A DNA stretch of 6,576 nucleotides. It comes from Candidatus Margulisiibacteriota bacterium (GTDB lineage Bacteria; Margulisbacteria; Marinamargulisbacteria; DT-59). The translations under genes were made by a program, and so were the position numbers. The stretch covers positions 1 to 6,576 of the forward strand of contig JABSQL010000275.1 of NCBI GenBank assembly GCA_013215865.1, in the 5' to 3' direction. This document shows positions 1 through 5,357 of this stretch, piece by piece. The notes under the pieces were generated by a model. The model was not told where the DNA came from, searched no databases, and was given only the letters and a program-made list of their open reading frames with translations. The stretch's first letter is position 1. Each line of letters opens with the position of its first letter.

Positions 1-1
1 G

Positions 2-310
2 TATACAGTTGCTGCTATGGCGGCTTCTGGTGAGCAAGCCTTAGAACGTGCCGAAAGTGTATCTCCCAATTTGGTGTTAATGGACATTAAACTGAAAGGA
101 AAATTAGATGGCGTTACAGTCGCTAAGGAGATACGGGAGAGATACGATATTCCCATTGTTTTTTTAACTGCTTTCGCTGACATAGAAACCGTTAACAGAG
201 CACGTGAAGCAGACCCATATGGTTATGTGGTAAAGCCGTTTACACGAAAAGCCTTATTCAGCAATATAGAAATGGCGATTTATAAACATCAAAGAAGAAA
301 AGGGTATTAA
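2..310 (+). CDS. CheY-like receiver domain, 5' end outside the window
   Basis: The reading frame is open from base 2, so the true start lies upstream of the window; an ATG at 17 is internal to the fold. The 102 visible residues cover most of a response-regulator receiver domain. The phosphoacceptor Asp is in LVLMDIKLKG (codon 83-85), the conserved Thr in IVFLTAF (codon 167-169) and the conserved Lys in YVVKPF (codon 233-235). The first beta strand and its acidic pair are missing only because of the window edge. The 'MDIKLKGKLDG...IPIVFLTAFAD' style is common in two-component systems of environmental bacteria and methanogens. The protein ends about 20 residues after the KPF motif, so no output domain follows. 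It is either a single-domain regulator or the C-terminal receiver of a hybrid histidine kinase; the window cannot tell which. It converges on the U32 gene at 312 with a 1-base gap. Confidence 0.9.
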   Translation, partial: YTVAAMAASGEQALERAESVSPNLVLMDIKLKGKLDGVTVAKEIRERYDIPIVFLTAFADIETVNRAREADPYGYVVKPFTRKALFSNIEMAIYKHQRRKGY

Positions 311-325
311 TCTAAAAGATAATAC
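304..325. terminator. possible bidirectional terminator hairpin over two convergent stop codons
   Basis: Bases 304-312 and 318-325 can form an AT-rich stem of 8 pairs with one bulged A around a 5-base loop. The stem covers the TAA stop of the receiver gene (308-310) and the TAG stop of the U32 gene (312-314). On the minus strand it is followed by a pyrimidine-rich run (CCCTTTTCTTCTTTG). On the plus strand only three T follow directly, although a T-rich stretch occurs at 351-360. The stem is weak, so this is tentative. Confidence 0.3.
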
Positions 326-1505
326 TTTGGGGAACAATCCCTTTTACCCATTTTATTTTTACGAGTTGGTGTTCCTTGCCTTTTTGTATGGGTTTTCCCC
401 AAGCATCTAACAGACAGTCTAGTTGGACGTTTCTTTGCTTCCTCTCTGGGGAAAGAAGGGTATAGTTTTCACCGATTTTAAGATCAGTGTTTAGTTCTAT
501 TGTAAGCCAATTATTTTTAACCACATCGATAACAGTACCTATTATTTCATGAGGGATAGATCGTGTTGGATGGAGGTTTCGCCAATCTTTATCCGTATTA
601 TTTATTTTAAAGAATCCTGCTTTTAGAGGGCGAGGACTTATTTCATCTAGTGATACCTGATTTTTCAGTTGATAGGATTCAGGATTGCTCATATAATCAT
701 TTCGCTCATTTCTATATGACATCAGTGTCTGGGTGAGATATTGGATAGATTCTCCTCTTGCATCGATTAGCAGAGAAGTTAGATCCAACTCAACTAATTC
801 TGGAACATGACGTATCAAGCATCTATCAACATGTAAAAACATGAAGTGACCATGGGGATTATCATAAAATTGAAACGTTCTGTTTTTAAATTCATGATCC
901 ACTGCTTTTTTACGAATACAAACGGACGATTGTGTATCTTTATTGTTTAAGTAATGTGACATAAATCGTCGTTTAGAATATTGAATTAATATCGGGCCAT
1001 GAACTTGAATTTCTAACTCTGTATTTATTGAAGATGATATGTCTCTCAACTCTTTAATGGGCAGTTCATTTGATAGGCATTGTCTTTGAAATTGGGCGGT
1101 ATGGAACAGAATACTCTGACGGTTTAAGTTCCCAGTTTCTGTTGATAAGTGAAAAACCGCATCTGGAATAATGGTTCGGACAAGAAAAACAAGCCCTGGG
1201 TCTTGGAGACGGATTGTTTGGATATTAGATTCTTTAAGAGTGATTAAGAGCTGTTGAATCGTTTCAATATGATATTGATGGGCCAATATGTCAATATTGA
1301 ATGACAGCAGAATCTCAGGATTTATGGCACGTGCTTTTTCAGCCATTTTTGAAACGTTTTTAAAATCAGGGGTGTTAAAATCATGACTATAAGAACGTAT
1401 TGAGCACTTTGAATCTTCTAAAATGAGATGATCAGCACCTGCCTTAATCGCTGCTTCAGCCCATTCAGTGCATGCGCAAAAAGTAGATAAAAGAGGTTTA
1501 ACCAT
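312..1505 (-). CDS. divergent U32 family protein (second member of a U32 pair)
   Basis: This 397-residue protein belongs to the U32 'collagenase-like peptidase' superfamily. Its N-terminus (KPLLSTFCACTEWAEAAIKA, then GADHLILED) matches the first strand and helix of the family TIM barrel. Further matches are ELEIQVHGP (where relatives have EVFVHGAMC), CLIRHVPELVELDLTSLLID (where relatives have KDL..I..IPKLIEAGIDSLKIE), and a C-terminal beta-barrel domain from about residue 320. Most Fe-S cysteines of the neighbour are absent: HGAMC reads HGPIL and SGKC reads SKRR. Remaining candidates are Cys34 (EDSKC), Cys143, Cys196 (SSVC) and Cys229 (DRC). An in-frame ATG at 1541 would give a longer overlap. 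I chose 1505 because it aligns with the family start and overlaps the upstream gene by only 8 bases. No Shine-Dalgarno is visible, so translational coupling is likely. Inference: non-catalytic or specialised partner of the neighbouring U32 protein. True protease activity is doubtful. Confidence 0.82.
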   Translation of the reverse strand: MVKPLLSTFCACTEWAEAAIKAGADHLILEDSKCSIRSYSHDFNTPDFKNVSKMAEKARAINPEILLSFNIDILAHQYHIETIQQLLITLKESNIQTIRLQDPGLVFLVRTIIPDAVFHLSTETGNLNRQSILFHTAQFQRQCLSNELPIKELRDISSSINTELEIQVHGPILIQYSKRRFMSHYLNNKDTQSSVCIRKKAVDHEFKNRTFQFYDNPHGHFMFLHVDRCLIRHVPELVELDLTSLLIDARGESIQYLTQTLMSYRNERNDYMSNPESYQLKNQVSLDEISPRPLKAGFFKINNTDKDWRNLHPTRSIPHEIIGTVIDVVKNNWLTIELNTDLKIGENYTLLSPERKQRNVQLDCLLDAWGKPIQKGKEHQLVKIKWVKGIVPQSIIF

Positions 1506-2694
1506 GGTTTTTACGTATAATAGATAACGTGCTGGCGGCATCTACAAACGGAATCTGAACCAATTTATGGCCCTTGGTATGGTGAATGAATTCTTCGTTC
1601 ATATTCTGAATAGAAGTGGGAACAAATTTCTGGATTCTTCCTTTGGGGGATTGGAGCTCTAAGGTGTCAGTGATACTGAAATCTGATTTGACATTGACCA
1701 ACATGATTTTTTTATCTTTAATGGCTTTAACCGTTCCAATAAATGACACAGATTTATTATAGCCATTAAAATCGGTATTAATGGTTTGATTATTTTGTGT
1801 ATTCTCAAAAAATGCAGGTGTAAACGAACGGTTAGATACTTGTTGTAGTGCAGCGTCTCCTTCTTGTGGGGACACGTGATTATCAAGAACGTTTCGATAC
1901 TGAGTAACGGTATTGGCCAAATACATATTTGATTTCATTCTCCCTTCAATCTTCAATGAATCAATGCCAGCTTCGATCAACTTAGGTATCAATGAGATGG
2001 TATTTAAATCTTTTGCGTTCATAATATGAGTAGAATAATCGATATTTTCTGTATCGGTATCCACTACATCAAAAGTATGTCTGCAACTTTGGATACATCC
2101 TCCTCGGTTGGAATCTCTTCCTGCTGTATAATTGGAAATGACACATTTACCAGAATAACTTGCGCACATCGCACCATGTATAAATACTTCTACTTCTATT
2201 CCGGATTGTTTTTTGATGTGCTCACATTCAGGAATAGAAAGTTCTCTTGCGACGATGATTCTGGAAGCACCGGCTTCTTTCCAGTATTGTGCTGTAAATT
2301 CATTGGTAACACTTGCTTGTGTGGATACATGTAACGGTATCGTTGTACGTGATTTTGCGAGGGACATGACACCAAAGTCAGAAATAATGAGGCCATGGGG
2401 TTGAATAGATTCCAACACATCTAAAAATTGTGGCAATTGCGCCATGTCTGAAGCGTGCAAAAAACCATTTAATACAACATACACTTTCTTGCCTTTGAGA
2501 TTGGCGTATTTCACGGCTTTTTCAATGTCGATATTGCTGAAATTTTCTGCAGATTTTCTGAGTCCAAACTGTTTGCCGGCTAAATAGACAGCATCTGCCC
2601 CATACGCAAGGGCAATCCTAAGTTTTTCACTATTTCCGGCTGGTGCAAGTAATTCCGGAATATTTCGATGCTCTAATGTTTTTTTCACCCTCAA
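1498..2694 (-). CDS. U32 family protein, TrhP-like (tRNA hydroxylation type)
   Basis: This 398-residue protein has the canonical U32 layout: PELLAPAGNSEKLRIALAYG with GADAVYLAG at the N-terminus, ISDFGVM, HVSTQASV, IVARELS, the signature IHGAMC..SGKC, then GGCIQSCR, MNAKDL and IEGRMKSNMYLA. A C-terminal beta-barrel domain starts near residue 317 (SFIGTVKAIKDKK). Cys177, 184, 200 and 204 form a plausible Fe-S cluster site. The xCR and MNAKDL details resemble E. coli TrhP (YegQ) and Bacillus YrrO more than UbiU, which has a Cys after the DL. TrhP proteins make 5-hydroxyuridine at tRNA position 34 using prephenate; that role here is inference. An in-frame TAA lies two codons before the start and no ATG occurs near the N-terminus. 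The start must therefore be TTG (2694) or GTG (2688). The next U32 gene overlaps its stop by 8 bases, as expected for an operon. Confidence 0.88.
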   Translation of the reverse strand: MRVKKTLEHRNIPELLAPAGNSEKLRIALAYGADAVYLAGKQFGLRKSAENFSNIDIEKAVKYANLKGKKVYVVLNGFLHASDMAQLPQFLDVLESIQPHGLIISDFGVMSLAKSRTTIPLHVSTQASVTNEFTAQYWKEAGASRIIVARELSIPECEHIKKQSGIEVEVFIHGAMCASYSGKCVISNYTAGRDSNRGGCIQSCRHTFDVVDTDTENIDYSTHIMNAKDLNTISLIPKLIEAGIDSLKIEGRMKSNMYLANTVTQYRNVLDNHVSPQEGDAALQQVSNRSFTPAFFENTQNNQTINTDFNGYNKSVSFIGTVKAIKDKKIMLVNVKSDFSITDTLELQSPKGRIQKFVPTSIQNMNEEFIHHTKGHKLVQIPFVDAASTLSIIRKNHG

Positions 2695-2703
2695 ATTTTA
2701 GCA
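2695..2703 (-). promoter_or_regulatory. possible extended -10 box at the start of the TrhP-like gene
   Basis: Read on the minus strand this is TGCTAAAAT, an extended -10 match (TGn plus TAAAAT). It abuts the TTG codon at 2694, and the expected transcription start falls on or next to the GTG at 2688. No good -35 hexamer lies 17 bases upstream (CTCTCT). If real, the transcript would be leaderless with GTG as the start. The region is AT-rich, so a chance match is possible. Confidence 0.3.
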
Positions 2704-2723
2704 TATATACTCCAAAAAGAGAG

Positions 2724-2734
2724 TGACTGAGTCA
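2724..2734. promoter_or_regulatory. 11-base palindrome, possible operator
   Basis: TGACTGAGTCA is a perfect palindrome around a central G. It sits 30-40 bases upstream of the TrhP-like start, where a transcription factor dimer could act, and overlaps a TTGACT that resembles a -35 hexamer on the minus strand (2735-2730). It is a single copy and short, so the call is weak. Confidence 0.25.
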
Positions 2735-2738
2735 ATAA

Positions 2739-2780
2739 TGCGAGCATGATAGTAAAATGTTTCACTGTAACATGCTCGCA
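2739..2780 (-). terminator. long hairpin downstream of the DoxX-type gene, possible terminator
   Basis: The arms TGCGAGCATG (2739-2748) and CATGCTCGCA (2771-2780) are perfect 10-base inverted repeats. Within the loop the minus-strand RNA can form a second 6-pair stem (2761-2766 with 2751-2756, one of them G-U) capped by ACAU. The G-U pair would be an A-C mismatch on the plus strand, so the fold favours a minus-strand transcript. It begins 14 bases after the DoxX stop codon. No uniform U-tract follows directly (TTATTGACT); a CTCTTTTT run comes about 15 bases later. It may be a terminator, an RNA-processing hairpin or a dispersed repeat element. Confidence 0.45.
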
Positions 2781-2793
2781 AATGATAAAGGTG

Positions 2794-3168
2794 TTAGGTT
2801 TCTTCTTTTTCAAAAATACCGGCAAATGCAAATGCAGCACCTGCAAGGGCAGTATCTTTTAGGAACTGTGGCATTGCCATCTGCATAAATTCAGGATTGC
2901 AGAGCGCAGGTAAGTGAATGGTGAGTACAAAGATGAGCAAAAGCGCACCGAGTAACAGACAGGCAAGACGACCCTGCTTTTTTGTAATAATGGCAACGGC
3001 TGCCGCAATAAGGGCTGCCCCCGTTAAATATACAAAAAATACCTTTCCTGGTATCCAAGCCGGTACGTAACCCGCCATATTCGCCCCATGCATGAAATGA
3101 AATATGCCAAATACTGCCATGGGAAATCCAAATAATACTCTTGCTACTGTTGTTGTTAAATGTTGCAT
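2794..3168 (-). CDS. DoxX family small integral membrane protein
   Basis: This 124-residue hydrophobic protein is predicted to cross the inner membrane four times: about residues 5-25, 42-62, 66-86 and 103-119. The first helix ends in GIFHFMHGANMAGYVPAWIP, the typical DoxX-family pattern of a buried His and a loop ending in xVPxWxP. A basic loop (TKKQGR, 63-67) separates helices 2 and 3. Length and topology match the family. DoxX-like proteins have been linked to redox processes and terminal oxidases, but most members, including this type, have no defined reaction. The start is well supported: AGGAGG lies 6 bases before the ATG. It is 69 bases downstream of the alpha/beta hydrolase and may have its own promoter in that gap. 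Confidence 0.85.
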   Translation of the reverse strand: MQHLTTTVARVLFGFPMAVFGIFHFMHGANMAGYVPAWIPGKVFFVYLTGAALIAAAVAIITKKQGRLACLLLGALLLIFVLTIHLPALCNPEFMQMAMPQFLKDTALAGAAFAFAGIFEKEET

Positions 3169-3173
3169 TTATT

Positions 3174-3179
3174 CCTCCT
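3174..3179 (-). promoter_or_regulatory. strong Shine-Dalgarno site of the DoxX-type gene
   Basis: AGGAGG on the minus strand, followed by AATAA plus one base position before ATG at 3168, is a near-ideal ribosome binding site. It fixes the start of the DoxX gene. It stands out because the other complete genes in the window show no comparable site. Confidence 0.8.
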
Positions 3180-3201
3180 GAAAAAATTGATTTTGATACA
3201 G

Positions 3202-3229
3202 TCTATATTTACTTTAAGCCTCCTTTCAA
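3202..3229 (-). promoter_or_regulatory. candidate sigma-70-type promoter for the DoxX-type gene
   Basis: On the minus strand TTGAAA (3229-3224, five of six matches to TTGACA) is followed after 16 bases by TATAGA (3207-3202, four of six matches to TATAAT). Initiation about 7 bases later would leave a leader of roughly 25-30 bases that includes the AGGAGG site. The match is moderate and the gene could also be co-transcribed with the hydrolase upstream. Confidence 0.4.
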
Positions 3230-3237
3230 ATCAGATT

Positions 3238-3993
3238 TTATATATACTTATGTGCCCATGTTGATATGATTTGGGCAACGTACTCTGAATCTTCTGGGTT
3301 CGTTAATAAATGGTCTGCCTTATCCAAAGAGATAAAACTTTTAGGGTGTTGTGCTAACTGAAACAGTTCTGCTGCATTTTCAATGCCAACCGTATTATCG
3401 ATGGGTGAATGAAAAATCAGAATAGGGGTCTTGAGTTTTTTGAGACTAGACTGAACTTTATCACTGGATAAATCGTCCAAAAATTGCTTCTTAATTTTGA
3501 AAGGTCGACCAGCCAATAAGACATCTGCTTCACCGTTATTTTCGATATCTTCCTGCTTACTTTTGATCATGTTGGTAATATGTGCTGGATTCGAAGGGGC
3601 AGCTATGGTTACTAGCGCCTTGGTAGAAGGAATGTGTTGAGAGGCATGTAACACAGCCGTTCCCCCTAATGAATGTCCAATCAAAATAGTCGGGGCCTGA
3701 TAGGTTGTTTCCAGAAATTTTGAGGCGGCAACCAAGTCTTCTACATTAGATGAAAAATTTGTATCGGCGAAATCACCTTCACTTTCACCAAGGCCTGTAA
3801 AATCAAATCGTAATACCGCAATACCGAGATTGCAAAGGGCTCTGGCTATTTTGATGGTGGCTTTAATATTTTTAGTGCATGTGAAACAGTGTGCAAACAG
3901 TCCATACGCCTTGGGAGTTCCTTCTGGCAACTCAATATTCCCTACCAATGACGCGCCTTCATGACTCTGAAACGTAACCTTCTCACTGGGCAT
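3238..3993 (-). CDS. alpha/beta hydrolase, of the type often fused to OsmC
   Basis: A 251-residue cytoplasmic serine hydrolase with no signal peptide. The nucleophile elbow is GHSLGG with Ser108; the acid is probably Asp199 in IFHSPIDN; the base is His228 in DKADHLL. The oxyanion region is FAHCFTCTKN near residues 33-42. The stretch ALCNLGIAVLRFDFTGLGES, followed by EGDFADTNFSSNVEDLVAA, is the hallmark of the subfamily found as the N-terminal half of 'alpha/beta hydrolase/OsmC' fusion proteins. Here the protein ends after the hydrolase domain at WAHKYI and no OsmC domain follows; the next gene is a DoxX protein. The substrate is unknown. The ATG is the natural start. It has no Shine-Dalgarno sequence, but a perfect TATAAT lies just upstream. 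The gene begins 38 bases after the stop of the TrpD-like gene. Confidence 0.88.
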   Translation of the reverse strand: MPSEKVTFQSHEGASLVGNIELPEGTPKAYGLFAHCFTCTKNIKATIKIARALCNLGIAVLRFDFTGLGESEGDFADTNFSSNVEDLVAASKFLETTYQAPTILIGHSLGGTAVLHASQHIPSTKALVTIAAPSNPAHITNMIKSKQEDIENNGEADVLLAGRPFKIKKQFLDDLSSDKVQSSLKKLKTPILIFHSPIDNTVGIENAAELFQLAQHPKSFISLDKADHLLTNPEDSEYVAQIISTWAHKYI

Positions 3994-3998
3994 GGCCT

Positions 3999-4004
3999 AT
4001 TATA
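3999..4004 (-). promoter_or_regulatory. perfect -10 box five bases before the hydrolase start codon
   Basis: Minus-strand TATAAT, then AGGCC, then ATG. With normal promoter geometry, transcription would begin at or within a base of the A of ATG, giving a leaderless mRNA. No good -35 hexamer is seen at 16-18 bases. A related sequence, CCCTGGTATAGTA, lies just upstream of CCCTGTATAATA, forming an imperfect direct repeat that might bind a regulator. Confidence 0.4.
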
Positions 4005-4031
4005 CAGGGATACACCTTTACTATACCAGGG

Positions 4032-5330
4032 TTATTTTTTAAGCATTCCTTTTTGCCAATGGGAAAAGGCAATTCCTTGGACAAGACTTTCTATCAATTT
4101 CATTTTGGCTTCTTCAGGTGTCATTAATCCAAACTTATCCAAAATAGTTATGGCCAAATATAAAATAGAGGTCATACCGACACCCGGGTGATGTTGTAGG
4201 GCATTGATGCCCTCTGTTAAGGAACCCTGTAGAGGGAGTTCCATATCAGGAACCATGGGAATTTTGGCGATTTCATAATCTGAAGGAGATACAAAATTGT
4301 CCGTAAATAACGTGTCTCCATCGTGTAATATCCATGGCGCTCTTTTCTCTGTAGACAATTGAATAGACCCTTCTAATCCCCGAATGATCAGAAATTGGTC
4401 TGCGGATGCTTGTTTCTCCAACATAACGGCTAAAATTTCTTTGTAAGCTGAGTGTGTAAATCCGGTGACCAATAAATTCTTTTTTGCTTGAATCGGTTGT
4501 AACAGTTTTTCAACGGTCGCTAAAATAGGTCGTTTTACCATATGGGTTCTGAGTTGCTTGAGGGCCGCTAACTCTGGAAATGTAAGAGACTGATCCACAT
4601 ATCCCCACCCAATATCAGGATTTTCAAGATCTAAAACTACATCAGTGGGTGATTTTAAGGGGTTTTTATTGGCAAGAGCCAATAATTGATAGGGGTTACT
4701 TCCTTTTTTGGGTGCTACTTCATCAATTCCATGGAGAATAACGGGAAATCCAATGGATGCCAATAAAGGCGCTGTAAATAAAGTGAGGTTATGATGTCTG
4801 TTCATACCATCATATCCGTTTGATAAATCGATTAATAGAGGGAGTTTTGTGTGTAAATGCTGACTTCTTTCATAAAATAATCGAAGACATGCGTCATTTT
4901 CTTCTTGGGTCTCTCTTTTGAGGCGTTGGGCTTCTAAAAATGATCCTTTGAGCCATTCAGGTGTTTCGGGAGCGAGCACCCAATCCATGGCTTCTGCCAT
5001 CTGAATGGCATTAAGGTGTTGGTGGTCTATGGCGGCTTTGACGTATTGGAGAAGAGGGTGGTCGTCTATGGGCTCACATAATCCCACTATTTCTTTCGGT
5101 AAAAACTGCGCAGGATTATTTTTTAGGGTTTGAATCCAATTTGCTTCTTCAGGGTTAGGGTCCAAGGTAAGTATGGCTGTCATCATTGTTGCTTTGGTGG
5201 TGAGGTTCACATTTGAAGAAGCCAGAAGGTTTTCTAGTAACGTAAAATCATCTCCATGAAGGCTTTTGCTCATGGTGGGGCCGGTTCCTTTACGTTTCAA
5301 TAGGGTCACAAGTTCTGCTTGGTGGTCCAT
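4032..5330 (-). CDS. TrpD/YbiB-like class IV phosphoribosyltransferase homologue, divergent active site
   Basis: This 432-residue protein resembles the anthranilate phosphoribosyltransferase family, especially TrpD-like proteins outside tryptophan clusters (YbiB type). A helical segment at about 106-155 (AIQMAEAMDWVLAPETPEWL, then KGSFLEAQRLKRETQEE) matches the TrpD N-terminal domain. The central part has LLIDLSNGYDGMNRHHNLTL, then GFPVILHG (195-201). The C-terminal half has the TrpD-like LIIRGLEGSIQLS (314-326). True TrpD enzymes carry GTGGD and KHGNR motifs for PRPP and magnesium; neither is recognisable here, where LHGIDEVAPKKG replaces KHGNR. An additional helical region (about 20-85, KSLHGDDFT onward) may be a second copy of the N-terminal bundle. 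There is no trp gene nearby. Likely not a normal TrpD; related YbiB binds nucleic acid, so a binding role is possible. The ATG has no Shine-Dalgarno and lies 27 bases after the fibre gene. Confidence 0.75.
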   Translation of the reverse strand: MDHQAELVTLLKRKGTGPTMSKSLHGDDFTLLENLLASSNVNLTTKATMMTAILTLDPNPEEANWIQTLKNNPAQFLPKEIVGLCEPIDDHPLLQYVKAAIDHQHLNAIQMAEAMDWVLAPETPEWLKGSFLEAQRLKRETQEENDACLRLFYERSQHLHTKLPLLIDLSNGYDGMNRHHNLTLFTAPLLASIGFPVILHGIDEVAPKKGSNPYQLLALANKNPLKSPTDVVLDLENPDIGWGYVDQSLTFPELAALKQLRTHMVKRPILATVEKLLQPIQAKKNLLVTGFTHSAYKEILAVMLEKQASADQFLIIRGLEGSIQLSTEKRAPWILHDGDTLFTDNFVSPSDYEIAKIPMVPDMELPLQGSLTEGINALQHHPGVGMTSILYLAITILDKFGLMTPEEAKMKLIESLVQGIAFSHWQKGMLKK

Positions 5331-5357
5331 GTATGTTATGGTAGCAGAAATATATCG

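Noticed and set aside
2026..2334. 102-residue plus-strand open frame
   Set aside because: It lies fully inside the well-supported TrhP-like gene on the other strand, has a composition unlike a real protein (many Cys/Ser/Ile) and no ribosome binding site; a coding shadow.
2196..2420. 74-residue minus-strand frame, with other short frames at 1659-1886 (minus) and 2213-2404 (plus)
   Set aside because: All are alternative frames of the TrhP-like gene with no recognisable motifs.
312..2694. Calling the U32 genes secreted collagenases or virulence proteases
   Set aside because: The historical family name is misleading: no signal peptide is present, and characterised close relatives act in RNA or quinone hydroxylation.
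2704..2735. TTGACT and TATATA as a promoter for the U32 pair
   Set aside because: The spacing is 20 bases, longer than the usual 16-18, so the pair is not convincing as one promoter.
3214..3222. AAGGAGGC on the minus strand as a ribosome binding site for a small gene
   Set aside because: No ATG, GTG or TTG follows at a usable distance with an open frame; it lies within the spacer of the candidate promoter.
3228..3238. AAATCAGATTT palindrome as a terminator of the hydrolase
   Set aside because: The stem is only five weak pairs around one base and cannot form a stable hairpin loop.
3961..4191. 76-residue plus-strand open frame
   Set aside because: It spans the antisense of two confirmed genes and their 38-base gap and shows no protein family features.
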